43,128 bases of DNA from Bacillota bacterium (GCA_022707005.1 JAKJBL010000004.1:1-43128); one strand, 5' to 3'; shown: positions 23,550-31,837, counted from the first letter of the stretch. Translations and numbers: made by a program. The notes: generated by a model not told the origin, from the sequence alone.

Positions 23550-23601
23550 GACCCTACTTAATAATTATTGCACCCAAGTAACAAGTCCACCCGTTTATTG
23601 T

Positions 23602-23630
23602 AGCACAAAGGCAGCATTATGTGCTATACT
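23602..23630 (+). promoter_or_regulatory. Possible murG promoter with inverted repeat
   Basis: AGCACA (23602-23607) and TGTGCT (23620-23625) are inverted repeats. The right arm runs into a TATACT -10-like hexamer (23625-23630) about 80 bases before the murG start. This could be an operator-promoter or a coincidence. Confidence 0.3.
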
Positions 23631-23709
23631 CTCTTTTGCGTATGCTTTGAAAGCAAACCACGGGTATAGCATATACTTAGCTTAGAACACTTATTAAGGA
23701 GGATGCTTT

Positions 23710-24768
23710 TTGACAACAGCTGTCTTTACAGGCGGCGGCACCGCAGGTCATGTGACGCCTAACCTTGCACTTATGAAAAGGCTTTTGGACGAGGGCTTCT
23801 CTATAAGCTATATAGGCTCAAAAGACGGGTTGGAAGAAGCGCTTGTGCGTGAGCTTGGCATACCCTTTTACGGAATAAGCGCAGGCAAGCTCAGGCGCTA
23901 TGCAAGCCTTAAGAACATAAGCGACGCCTTTAGGGTGCTAAAAGGGCTTTTAGAGGCGCGAAAGCTTCTTATAAAGCTAAAGCCCGATGTGCTGTTTTCA
24001 AAAGGCGGCTATGTAAGCGTGCCTGTTGTCTTAGGCGCAAAAGGTATATGCCCAGTTGTATGCCACGAATCCGACTATTCGCCCGGGCTTAGCACAAAGA
24101 TAGCCGCCCGATATGCTAAAACCATGTGCGTAAGTTTTTCTGATACCTTGGGTATGCTAAAGCGTGAGGCAGTCTTTACAGGCAGCCCTGTACGCCCTGA
24201 GCTTTATAAGGGCAGTGCTTTAAAAGGCAGGGCGTTATGCAGCTTTAACGGTGAAAAGCCCGTGCTGCTTGTAATAGGCGGCAGCCAAGGGAGTCAGGCA
24301 ATAAACGAGGCGCTAAGCGGCTCTCTAAGTACGCTTTTAAAGAAATTTGACATTGCGCATATCTGCGGCAAAGGCAAGCTATGCAATATTGCCCCCTTAA
24401 AGGGCTATGCGCAGTTTGAATATGTAACAGACGAGCTTAAGAACCTTCTTGCAATGGCTGACATTGTGCTCTCTCGCGCAGGCGCAAATACAATTTTTGA
24501 ACTGCTCGCCTTAAAAAAGCCGAACCTTTTAATCCCGCTGCCTGCAAGCTCATCAAGAGGCGACCAGCTCCAAAACGCTGCGTATTTTGAAAAGAAGGGG
24601 TTTTCAAAGGTGCTAAACCAAAGCGCGCTCACAAAAGAGAGCCTAAGCGAAGCCCTAAACGCCCTCCATTTAGAAAAGGCGCGCTATATAAAGCAAATGT
24701 CGGAGTGTAAAAACGCGGACGGAACTGAGGCAGTGCTAAATGAAATCCGCAAAGCTGCAAAAAAATAG
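23710..24768 (+). CDS. murG: UDP-GlcNAc:undecaprenyl-PP-MurNAc-peptide GlcNAc transferase MurG
   Basis: A 352-residue GT28 glycosyltransferase that makes lipid II from lipid I at the inner face of the membrane. The N-terminal glycine loop GGGTAGHVTPN, the HESDYSPGLSTKIAARYAK segment, the second glycine loop IGGSQGSQAINEAL, and the UDP-GlcNAc-binding SRAGANTIFELLALKKPNLLIPLP with RGDQLQNA are all present. The start is TTG 23710 with AAGGAGG 7 bases upstream. It is not in a division and cell-wall cluster: its neighbours are rarD and the T-box-metG unit, so this may be the only murG relocated, or a second copy. Confidence 0.95.
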   Translation: MTTAVFTGGGTAGHVTPNLALMKRLLDEGFSISYIGSKDGLEEALVRELGIPFYGISAGKLRRYASLKNISDAFRVLKGLLEARKLLIKLKPDVLFSKGGYVSVPVVLGAKGICPVVCHESDYSPGLSTKIAARYAKTMCVSFSDTLGMLKREAVFTGSPVRPELYKGSALKGRALCSFNGEKPVLLVIGGSQGSQAINEALSGSLSTLLKKFDIAHICGKGKLCNIAPLKGYAQFEYVTDELKNLLAMADIVLSRAGANTIFELLALKKPNLLIPLPASSSRGDQLQNAAYFEKKGFSKVLNQSALTKESLSEALNALHLEKARYIKQMSECKNADGTEAVLNEIRKAAKK

Positions 24769-24783
24769 GTATTAGCGTTAAGC

Positions 24784-24812
24784 TTGACAAATTTAGCCTC
24801 TGCTTATACAAT
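24784..24812 (+). promoter_or_regulatory. Promoter of the metG T-box transcript
   Basis: A perfect TTGACA (24784-24789), 17 bases, then TACAAT (24807-24812), just ahead of the T-box leader. Confidence 0.85.
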
Positions 24813-24819
24813 TAGCTAA

Positions 24820-25084
24820 ATTGAATGCCGACTTTTTGTCGGAGGCGATGAAGGAAAGAGTACGCGCAATTTGCTGCATAAAGAGAGCTGTACGCCCTGC
24901 TGAAAGCACAGCTGAGGTAATGCGCGGAACATGGCTCCTAAGCCCCTCTTGCCGAAAGCAACTGCCTTTAAGCAGAGCGGTAAGCGCCCGATACAGCGCT
25001 AACTTATGAGCCCCAAACGGGGGAAGTAGGGTGGTACCACGCCGCTATGCGTCGTCCCTTGGGATGGCGCTTATTTATTTTAAT
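24820..25084 (+). promoter_or_regulatory. T-box riboswitch (tRNA-Met sensing) of metG
   Basis: The leader has the T-box consensus AGGGTGGTACCACGCC at 25028-25043. Stem I can form with CGCGCA pairing to TGCGCG, flanked by the AGAGTA (loop E) and GGAA motifs. The specifier loop then reads GAAC-ATG, giving an ATG (Met) specifier at 24931-24933. The antiterminator bulge UGGU can pair with an ACCA tRNA end, as tRNA-Met with discriminator A would offer. Uncharged tRNA-Met would favour the antiterminator and turn on metG. Confidence 0.93.
25049..25084 (+). terminator. T-box terminator hairpin
   Basis: GCGTCGTCCC (25049-25058) pairs with GGGATGGCGC (25061-25070), including G-T pairs, followed by TTATTTATTTT. 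It overlaps the 3' side of the T-box region, so it is mutually exclusive with the antiterminator. Confidence 0.88.
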
Positions 25085-25097
25085 CGAGGAGGCGCAA

Positions 25098-27071
25098 ATG
25101 CAAAATTCGACTTTTTACATTACAACACCTATATATTATCCAAGTGACAAGCTGCATATAGGGCATGCGTACTGCACTGTCGCAGCTGATGCAATTGCGC
25201 GCTATAAACGCCAATGCGGCTATGACGTCTACTTTTTAACAGGCTCTGACGAGCACGGGCAAAAAATCGAGCGCGCTGCAAAAAACAACAATGAAACGCC
25301 CAAGCAGTATGTAGATAGAATTGTCGCAGGCTTCGTTTCGCTCTGGAAGCTTTTAGACATAAGCAATGACGGCTTTATACGCACAACTGACGAGTATCAT
25401 ATTAAAAGCGTACAGCGGATTTTTAAAAAGCTTTATGATCAGGGAGACATATATAAATCAACATATACAGGGCATTACTGCACGCCCTGCGAAAGCTTTT
25501 GGCTTGAGCGGCAGCTTGTTGACGGCTGCTGCCCTGATTGCTCAAGGCCAACAGAGCTTGTTGAGGAAGAAAGTTATTTTTTCCGCATGAGCAAGTATGC
25601 GCCAAGGCTTATTGAGCATATAAAAACGCATCCGGAGTTTATTCAGCCTCCTGCGCGCGCAAATGAGATGCTCCAAAACTTCCTGCTCCCGGGTCTTGAG
25701 GATCTTTGCGTCTCGCGCACAAGCTTTAAATGGGGCATACCTGTTGACTTTGACGAAAAGCATGTTGTTTATGTTTGGCTTGACGCGCTTTCAAACTATA
25801 TTACTAAGCTCGGTTTTTATTCAAGCGATGACAGTCTCTACAAAAAATACTGGCCTTGCGATATTCACCTTGTTGGCAAGGAAATTGTGCGTTTCCATAC
25901 GATTATTTGGCCGATAATGCTCATGGCGCTTAACGAGCCTCTGCCCAAGCAGGTGTTCGGCCATGGCTGGCTCGTGCTTGACGGCGGGAAGATGAGCAAA
26001 TCAAAGGGCAATGTGGTTGACCCTGTCGCGCTTTGCAACCGCTACGGAGTAGACGCTATACGCTACTTTTTGCTCAGGGAAGTGCCCTTTGGCTCAGACG
26101 GCGTGTTTTCAAACGAAGCGCTCATCTTCCGCATAAACAGCGACTTGGCAAATGACCTTGGCAACCTTCTCTCGCGTACAGTGGCAATGATAGAAAAATA
26201 CTTCAACAGCCGTATTCCTGCGCCTCTTGAAGATAATAACGAGCTCGACGAAAACCTAAGGGCGCTTTGCCTTGGGCTTACTGAAGAAATCCGAAGCTGT
26301 ATGGATGAGCTTAAGCTGCCTGAAGCGCTTGGCGCGATTTTTAAAGTTGTAGATGCAAGCAACAAGTATATCGACCAAAATACGCCATGGCTTTTGGCAA
26401 AAAATGAAGCAAGCATGCCCCGCCTTCAAACTGTGCTCTATCACCTTGCGGAAAGCCTGCGCTTTATAGGGGTTTCGCTAAAACCATTCTTAACAAGCAC
26501 ACCGGATAAAATCTTTACGAGCCTCGGCATAAATGATGCCGGCTTAATGACGCTTCAAAGCCTTAAAACCTTCTTTGCGCTTAAGCCTGGCACTGCAATA
26601 GTTAAGGGCGAGCCAATCTTCCCGCGCATAGATGTTAAAAAGGAGCTTTTAGCGCTTGAGCAAGAGAGCCTTGAAAAGCCGGCGCAAGCAATAGAAGAAC
26701 AAGCGCAGGCGCGGACGGCTAATGAAGAAAGCCCCGAAGAAAGCTTAATAGATTATGAGGATTTTGCAAAGCTCGATTTGCGCCTTGCAAAAGTCATTGC
26801 ATGCGAAGAAGTAAAGCGCTCCAAGTCGCTCCTTAAGCTTACGCTTAAAGTAGGGGATAGTGAGCGCACTGTGTTATCAGGCATACAGAAATGGTACAGC
26901 CCGGAAACTTTAATAAATAAAACTGTTGTGCTTGTTGCAAACCTTAAGCCCAAGAAGCTTTGCAATATCGAAAGCAGAGGAATGATTCTTTGCGCAAGCG
27001 ATGAAGGCGATGAGCATTTAACAATAATAACTTCAGAAGGCGAACTGCCTGACGGCACAAAGGTAAGGTAG
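25098..27071 (+). CDS. metG: Methionyl-tRNA synthetase
   Basis: A 657-residue class I synthetase that charges tRNA-Met. Motifs: HIGH at residues 20-23, a zinc knuckle region (CTPCESF then CCPDC), WLDALSNY, the KMSKS loop at 298-302 (GGKMSKSKGNVVDP), an anticodon-binding helical domain to about 530, an Ala/Glu-rich linker, and a C-terminal tRNA-binding OB domain (YEDFAKLDLRLAKVIACEEV). This is the long, dimeric MetG form. The start is ATG 25098, with GAGGAGG 6-7 bases upstream and after the T-box terminator. tatD follows 22 bases later, as in many Firmicutes. Confidence 0.97.
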   Translation: MQNSTFYITTPIYYPSDKLHIGHAYCTVAADAIARYKRQCGYDVYFLTGSDEHGQKIERAAKNNNETPKQYVDRIVAGFVSLWKLLDISNDGFIRTTDEYHIKSVQRIFKKLYDQGDIYKSTYTGHYCTPCESFWLERQLVDGCCPDCSRPTELVEEESYFFRMSKYAPRLIEHIKTHPEFIQPPARANEMLQNFLLPGLEDLCVSRTSFKWGIPVDFDEKHVVYVWLDALSNYITKLGFYSSDDSLYKKYWPCDIHLVGKEIVRFHTIIWPIMLMALNEPLPKQVFGHGWLVLDGGKMSKSKGNVVDPVALCNRYGVDAIRYFLLREVPFGSDGVFSNEALIFRINSDLANDLGNLLSRTVAMIEKYFNSRIPAPLEDNNELDENLRALCLGLTEEIRSCMDELKLPEALGAIFKVVDASNKYIDQNTPWLLAKNEASMPRLQTVLYHLAESLRFIGVSLKPFLTSTPDKIFTSLGINDAGLMTLQSLKTFFALKPGTAIVKGEPIFPRIDVKKELLALEQESLEKPAQAIEEQAQARTANEESPEESLIDYEDFAKLDLRLAKVIACEEVKRSKSLLKLTLKVGDSERTVLSGIQKWYSPETLINKTVVLVANLKPKKLCNIESRGMILCASDEGDEHLTIITSEGELPDGTKVR

Positions 27072-27093
27072 CTTAAAGAAATAAAGGAGAGCA

Positions 27094-27864
27094 ATGGAAC
27101 TTTTTGATACACATGCGCACCTCTTGGATGAGCGCTTTGATATTGACCGCGACGCGCTTATAACCTCGCTTGCAGAAAAAGGCATTGTGCATGTGCTTGA
27201 AGCATGCTGCTGTGCAGAGTTGGCGCAAGATACAATTGCGCTTAGCGAAAAATACGACATTATTTATGCAAGTCTCGGCACGCACCCGCATGAGGTATTG
27301 CGTATGGAGCAGGCGCATTTAACGCTTTACAGAGGGCTCCTATCCCATAATAAAGTAGTTGCAATAGGCGAAATAGGGCTTGACTATCATTATGACTTTA
27401 GCCCGAGAGATGTGCAAAAGCGCTGGTTTGTTGAGCAGCTTGAGCTTGCCATTGAGCATAAGCTCCCTGTGCTGCTTCATGTGCGCGAGGCTTTTAAAGA
27501 TGCGCTCGATATTCTAAAAAGCCATAAGGACGGGCTTTCTGGCGTTATGCACTGCTTTAGCGGCAGCTATGAGGTTGCAAAGGAGTGTTTGGATTTAGGT
27601 CTTTATATTGCATTTGGAGGCGCACTAACATTCCACAACGCAAGGCGGCCTGTTGAAATTATAAAAAAGCTGCCTCTTGAGCGCCTGCTTATTGAAACCG
27701 ACTGCCCTTATATGACGCCTGAGCCGCACAGGGGCAAACGCAACGACCCCTCAATGGTGCGCTATGTGTGCGAACGCGCAGCAGAGCTATTAAACATAAG
27801 CGCAGACGAAGCAGCAAGAATTACGCTTTCAAATGGGCGGGAATTGTTTAAGATACAGGGGTGA
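27094..27864 (+). CDS. tatD: TatD-family metal-dependent deoxyribonuclease
   Basis: A 256-residue TIM-barrel hydrolase. The metal-ligand motifs are in order: DTHAHL at residues 5-10, LGTHPHE, GEIGLDYHYD, VLLHVREA, MHCFSG, and IETDCPYMTPEPHRGKRN. TatD proteins are 3'-5' exonucleases acting on DNA, and some act on D-aminoacyl-tRNA. The start ATG has AAAGGAGAG 4-5 bases upstream. It is in an operon with metG (co-regulated by the T-box). The usual downstream rnmV and ksgA genes are absent. Confidence 0.94.
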   Translation: MELFDTHAHLLDERFDIDRDALITSLAEKGIVHVLEACCCAELAQDTIALSEKYDIIYASLGTHPHEVLRMEQAHLTLYRGLLSHNKVVAIGEIGLDYHYDFSPRDVQKRWFVEQLELAIEHKLPVLLHVREAFKDALDILKSHKDGLSGVMHCFSGSYEVAKECLDLGLYIAFGGALTFHNARRPVEIIKKLPLERLLIETDCPYMTPEPHRGKRNDPSMVRYVCERAAELLNISADEAARITLSNGRELFKIQG

Positions 27865-27945
27865 ACAGGGAAAGCTAAAACAAAGCCCGTATGCATCTTT
27901 CGACAGAACCTCCCAGTTTTGGCTCATATTAGCTTGGCGTTTGTG

Positions 27946-27976
27946 TTGACAGACGCCTTTCTTTATGTCATATTAT
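27946..27976 (+). promoter_or_regulatory. Possible promoter of the sodium:solute symporter gene
   Basis: TTGACA (27946-27951) and TATTAT (27971-27976) are separated by 19 bases, longer than ideal. They lie 270 bases before the symporter ATG. The leader between (27977-28246) has a perfect 14-bp palindrome and a short stem-loop, but no credible gene. Confidence 0.4.
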
Positions 27977-28026
27977 TGACAAAGTCATCAACTATACATG
28001 TTCAATCTACATTATTTTCTATTACA

Positions 28027-28040
28027 GCTCTGCGCAGAGC
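28027..28040. repeat. Perfect 14-bp palindrome upstream of the symporter gene
   Basis: GCTCTGCGCAGAGC is a perfect dyad 50 bases downstream of the candidate promoter. It could be an operator. A second structure, TGCTGC (28156-28161) with GCAGCA (28174-28179), lies further down the same 382-bp gap. Confidence 0.45.
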
Positions 28041-28246
28041 GTACTTTCATGCAAATAAATACGTTGGGCGCTAAACCCTTTAGCTCCACCAAAAAGACAG
28101 TTTACTGGAGGTGATGTATTTTTAATGCATACCTGATGCAGCTGCATTGGGAGCTTGCTGCTTATGCTTTTATGCAGCATTAACAAACTCGCTCAAAGAC
28201 GCACTAATACTATCTAAATGCCCGAATAAAAAAGCGGAGGTCAAGA

Positions 28247-29653
28247 ATGAACAACACAATACTAATTATTGTTCTTGCAGTCTACTTCCTCGCAATGGTC
28301 GGTATAGGTTGGGTAGGCAAAAAGAAATACGGCAATAACTTTGACAATTCTATTTCTGCAGGCAGGAATGTCGGAGTTATGCTCTTTATAGGAGCAGCCG
28401 TTGGTACGCATATTGGAAACGGCTTTGTCGTAGGCGGCACAGCAGGCGGTGCTGCTGCCGGCCTTGGCGGAATATGGTATGGCATTGTATGCGCACTTAC
28501 ATATTTCATACTTGCGATTACCGTAAACAAGCGTATTTTTGAAAAGGGCTATATTTCGCTGCCTGAGTTTTTAGAAGAAAAATACAGCAGCAAACTGCCC
28601 TCGCTTATCTTTAGTTTTACAACAGTCATAGGCTTAATCGGAAATATCGGCGTACAAATTATGGCAGGCAAGGCGCTCTTTATGGCGCTTGGGCTAAACG
28701 GCAACCTCGGCGCAGTAATAATTACTCTTGTTGTGTTTGCATACTCTGCGCTTTCAGGACTTTGGGGCGCTTATGCAACTAGCGTTGTACAGGTTGTAAT
28801 AATTATTGCAGGGCTTGTAGGCACGACAATTGCGCTTCTTGCTAATGGCGGAGTTGCGGCAATTACTGCTGCAGTTGCAAGCGGCGCAGCGCCTGCTGAG
28901 TACCTTGACCCATTCGCAGGAGGCGTAAAGCCAATTTTTATGATGCTCATACCAATAACGCTTGCATTAATAGCAGACCAGGGCACAGTGCAGCGCATAA
29001 ACTCCTCAAGGAGCGCGTCTGTTGCATTTAAGGGCTTTATGCTTTCTTTCTTAATTATGATACCTGTTGCATTTATGCCTGCATTTATCGGCATGTACGG
29101 AGCAACGGTTTTAAATGCAAACGACAACAGCACCTTCTTTGCAGTTGCAATGCACGCTCTTAACCCCTGGCTTGCTGCTGTGCTCATTGCGGCTGTTATT
29201 GCAGCAATAATGTCAACAATAGACTCGCTCGTTGTTGCAATAACAACAATATCGCTCCACAATATATATCGCGGCATGATTAACCCCAAGGTCAGCGAAA
29301 AGACGCTTTCAATTGCAGACAAAGTAGTTACGGGCATAGTCTGCCTTGTCGGGCTTTTAGTTGCAATAAGCTTTACAAACATCATCGGGCTGCTTGTGGG
29401 CATGTGTGCGTTTATCGCAGCATGCTGCTTTGCGCCCTTCATGGGCACGCTCTATTGGAAGCGCGGCACGACTCAAGGTGCAGTAGCCTCATCAATAGTT
29501 GGCTTTGTGCTTGTTATCCTTAACTGGACTAAAGTACTGCCTCTTCCTTACGAAGAAATTACGCCTATCGTAGTTTCAGTTATAACCTACATAGTCGTAA
29601 GCCTCGTAACAAAAGAGGCGGATATCGCAAAAGCAAAGAGCGCAGCCTCTTAA
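28247..29653 (+). CDS. Sodium:solute symporter (SSS family)
   Basis: 468 residues with about 13 membrane segments and the SSS layout: an N-terminal VYFLAMVGIGW, SAGRNVGV, IGAAVGTHIGNGFVVGG, then the central ADQGTVQRINSSRSASVAFKG motif and AAIMSTIDSLVVAITTI. This is a sodium-coupled importer of organic solutes (sugars, carboxylates, amino acids and similar). The substrate cannot be read from sequence. The start is an ATG with GCGGAGG 8 bases upstream. The next genes encode a flavoprotein and a ferredoxin, so it may import their substrate. Confidence 0.9.
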   Translation: MNNTILIIVLAVYFLAMVGIGWVGKKKYGNNFDNSISAGRNVGVMLFIGAAVGTHIGNGFVVGGTAGGAAAGLGGIWYGIVCALTYFILAITVNKRIFEKGYISLPEFLEEKYSSKLPSLIFSFTTVIGLIGNIGVQIMAGKALFMALGLNGNLGAVIITLVVFAYSALSGLWGAYATSVVQVVIIIAGLVGTTIALLANGGVAAITAAVASGAAPAEYLDPFAGGVKPIFMMLIPITLALIADQGTVQRINSSRSASVAFKGFMLSFLIMIPVAFMPAFIGMYGATVLNANDNSTFFAVAMHALNPWLAAVLIAAVIAAIMSTIDSLVVAITTISLHNIYRGMINPKVSEKTLSIADKVVTGIVCLVGLLVAISFTNIIGLLVGMCAFIAACCFAPFMGTLYWKRGTTQGAVASSIVGFVLVILNWTKVLPLPYEEITPIVVSVITYIVVSLVTKEADIAKAKSAAS

Positions 29654-29684
29654 GGAATGCGCTTGACATTTTTTAACCTTGACC

Positions 29685-29753
29685 TGTCCGCCTTAGTGCA
29701 TTGGGAGGTGTTCTCCATAAGGAAAAGCCTGCCTTTGCGCTAAGCGGCGGACA
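29685..29753 (+). ncRNA. Candidate structured RNA (three-way junction) before the flavoprotein gene
   Basis: TGTCCGCC (29685-29692) pairs with GGCGGACA (29746-29753). Across a 2-base bulge, TTAGTGCA (29693-29700) pairs with TGCGCTAA (29736-29743), giving 16 base pairs. The apex (29701-29735) can form GGAG/CTCC (29704-29707 with 29713-29716) and AAGG/CCTT (29719-29722 with 29732-29735). It ends 17 bases before the AGGAGG of the flavoprotein gene. No T run follows, so it is not a terminator. It matches no riboswitch class I know; a protein-binding or processing element is equally possible. Confidence 0.5.
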
Positions 29754-29780
29754 AAAAGAAAAGCAAACCAGGAGGAAAAT

Positions 29781-31076
29781 ATGGTTGAAAAACGGCTGAG
29801 TACGGATGTGCTTGTTATAGGCGGCGGGCTTGCAGGCTGCTTTGCGGCTGTAAAGGCAGCTGAGGCAGGCGCAAAAGTAATACTTTCGGATAAAAACTAT
29901 TGCGGCAAAAGCGGAAACAGCCATTTTGCGCGCGATATGATGCTCTTTAGAGAAGAGTGGGGCGATAACTTTAAAAACTGGCTCGACCAGTTTATTTCAA
30001 TAGGCGAATATGTAAATAACCGCGATTGGGACGAAGTTATAATTAAAGAATCCTACCCGCGCTATCGAGACCTTGTAAGCTGGGGCATCCCCTTTTACAG
30101 AAAACGCGGCATGAAGGGTACGCCGGGCTCTGACCACCCCTATGGAAATGCAGTTCTTTCTGATGATGTAGGCTTCCCTGAACCTGAAGAAGAACCCTTC
30201 CGCTACCACCACCAGCGCACAAAATACCGCAAATCAACTGCAATTATTAAATTCGGCATCCGCCATAAAATGATGGTCTGCAGAAAAAAGGTGCTAAGCA
30301 CAGGCGCGACCATACTTGACAGGGTGATGATAACCGATTTACTTACGCATAATGGCAAAGTCTCGGGCGCTGCGGGCTTTAACACAGTTACCGGCGACTT
30401 TTATATAATAGAGGCAAAGGCTGTTGTAATTGCCACAGGCTCTCTTACATTCAGGCCTTCCTACTACGGCATACAGTTTAATGCAGGCGAAGGTATGACA
30501 ATGGCATACAGAGCAGGCGCTGAGCTTACAGGCATGGAATTTGGCTCAGGCATGTGGGTTACAAAGGAATGCGACTCCGTGTGCATAAACGGGCCTGTTG
30601 CAGAGCTTGGCATGACACATGACAGTGTAACGAATGGGCTTGGGGAAGAATTCTTAGATGCAGGCGCGCACCTTCCTACAAACATCCACTGGCCGCTTGA
30701 AGTGCATAAGGGCAATGGCCCAATTTACCACGAACCTTATGGCTACGACAGAAACGAACATAAAGAAGCTATTGAAAAATACAACGAAACAGCGGAAGGC
30801 CCGTGGATTACAATGCTTGACAGAGCAGGCATAGATATTTTCAATGACCGCTTTGAGCAGTATATGTGCTTTTTGGGCAACATTTTCCCCGGCGGCGTAA
30901 AAATCAATACAAATTGCGAAACATCCATGCCCGGGCTTTATGCAGCAGGCGATTCGTCTGGCACAAACTTTACAGGCCCAACATACGCAACCCTTGGCAG
31001 CGGCATGTGCAGCGCAAAATGCAGCAGGCTATGCAAAAGGCGCGACACATTCAGCACTCACACAAGAAGAGGTTGA
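29781..31076 (+). CDS. FAD-dependent oxidoreductase, FrdA/AprA-like flavoprotein, N-terminal part (frameshifted gene)
   Basis: Residues 1 to about 412 belong to a fumarate-reductase/adenylylsulfate-reductase-type flavoprotein. The Rossmann FAD motif VLVIGGGLAGCFAAVKAAEA is at about 11-30, with KSGNSHFARD, AVVIATGS (second dinucleotide contact) and the C-terminal FAD motif MPGLYAAGDSSGTNFTGPTY. After ATLGSGMCSA the frame shifts into CSRLCKRRD and stops. The homology continues in the +1 frame from 31018; removing one A from the AAAA at 31016-31019 joins the two halves into about 591 residues. The start is an ATG with AGGAGG upstream. Likely partner: the ferredoxin gene 31559-31777. Substrate unknown. 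Confidence 0.75.
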   Translation: MVEKRLSTDVLVIGGGLAGCFAAVKAAEAGAKVILSDKNYCGKSGNSHFARDMMLFREEWGDNFKNWLDQFISIGEYVNNRDWDEVIIKESYPRYRDLVSWGIPFYRKRGMKGTPGSDHPYGNAVLSDDVGFPEPEEEPFRYHHQRTKYRKSTAIIKFGIRHKMMVCRKKVLSTGATILDRVMITDLLTHNGKVSGAAGFNTVTGDFYIIEAKAVVIATGSLTFRPSYYGIQFNAGEGMTMAYRAGAELTGMEFGSGMWVTKECDSVCINGPVAELGMTHDSVTNGLGEEFLDAGAHLPTNIHWPLEVHKGNGPIYHEPYGYDRNEHKEAIEKYNETAEGPWITMLDRAGIDIFNDRFEQYMCFLGNIFPGGVKINTNCETSMPGLYAAGDSSGTNFTGPTYATLGSGMCSAKCSRLCKRRDTFSTHTRRG

Positions 31077-31557
31077 CGCATTAAAGCAAAGAATCCTCGG
31101 GCCGCTTGAGAGAAAGCACGGCTTTACGCCTGAGCATATTCTTATGCGCATCCACCAGACCATTCTCCCCTACGAGGTCAGGCAAATCATGCACGAAGAC
31201 CGCCTAAATGCAGCGCTTACTATGTTCGAGTTCTTTAAGAACCACTTCCTGCCAAAGTCGTTTGCCAAGGACTCCCACGATTTAAGGAACTACCATGAAG
31301 TGCGCTCAATGATTACAGGCGGAGAAATTATGCTCCGCACAGCCATACTCAGGCGGGAATCAAGAGGCTGGTTCTTCAGAGAGGATTATCCGCATAGAGA
31401 CGACAAAAACTGGCTAAAGTGGATTGTTGTAAAGCAGGGCGAAGACGGCGAAATGCAGCTTGCAACTGAAGAAATCCCAGAAGAATGGAAGGGCGACCTT
31501 TCGCTTAGTGAAAAAGAAAGGTATCTCTTGCAATACGGATACGGAAAGGAAGACTAA
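31018..31557 (+). pseudogene. C-terminal part of the frameshifted flavoprotein
   Basis: About 180 residues in the +1 frame relative to the upstream part, beginning NAAGYAKGATHSALTQEE, which continues the FAD-domain end of the N-terminal half (GMCSA then N-AAGYAKG). It then has the helical capping region typical of FrdA and AprA (LNAALTMFEFFKNHFLPKSF, RNYHEVRSMITGGEIMLRTA, RRESRGWFFREDYPHRDD) to the stop at 31557. No ribosome binding site explains independent translation. Either the gene is inactivated, or the read has one extra A, or a +1 shift occurs during translation. Confidence 0.75.
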
Positions 31558-31558
31558 T

Positions 31559-31777
31559 ATGGCAATTGAGCTGATTGATAAGGATAAATGCACAGGCTGC
31601 AGAACATGCGTTGACGCATGCCCTATGGATGTTATACGCTTTGATGAAGACGAGCAAAAGGCGGTTATAACCTACCCTAAAGAATGCATCTGTTGCTATA
31701 ACTGCGAGCAGGATTGCCCTGAAAACGCGATTTATGTTGACCCGAAGCGCGTAAACCCCATTCCGCCTGCGTGGTGA
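31559..31777 (+). CDS. Two-[4Fe-4S] ferredoxin (AprB-like partner)
   Basis: 72 residues with two cluster motifs, CTGCRTCVDACP and CICCYNCEQDCP, as in bacterial dicluster ferredoxins and the beta subunit of AprAB. The short C-terminus (VDPKRVNPIPPAW) resembles an AprB-type end but lacks the long AprB tail. It starts at ATG 31559, two bases after the flavoprotein stop, with GGAAAGGA about 6 bases upstream. It probably passes electrons to or from the flavoprotein. ATP sulfurylase and dissimilatory sulfite reductase genes are absent, so sulfate reduction is not implied. Confidence 0.9.
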   Translation: MAIELIDKDKCTGCRTCVDACPMDVIRFDEDEQKAVITYPKECICCYNCEQDCPENAIYVDPKRVNPIPPAW

Positions 31778-31779
31778 GC

Positions 31780-31807
31780 TTGACAAATATAATAAATCGC
31801 ATATACT
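31780..31807 (+). promoter_or_regulatory. Promoter of the TPP-riboswitch thiT transcript
   Basis: A perfect TTGACA (31780-31785), 16 bases, then TATACT (31802-31807), about 30 bases ahead of the riboswitch. Confidence 0.8.
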
Positions 31808-31837
31808 TTTTATAGAAGGTCTTGATAATTGAATATT

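Noticed and set aside
28147-28338. Open frame of 63 codons before the symporter gene
   Set aside because: It overlaps the start of the real symporter gene in another frame, with no Shine-Dalgarno of its own.
29701-29720. Resemblance of TTGGGAGGTGTTCTCCATAA to the start of the fluoride riboswitch
   Set aside because: The GATGG core and the later TGATG pseudoknot partner are missing, and the gene is not a fluoride exporter. The match is too short to call.
29781-31777. Dissimilatory adenylylsulfate reductase (AprAB)
   Set aside because: The ferredoxin is too short for AprB and no sat, dsr or qmo genes are present. Only a family-level resemblance is supported.
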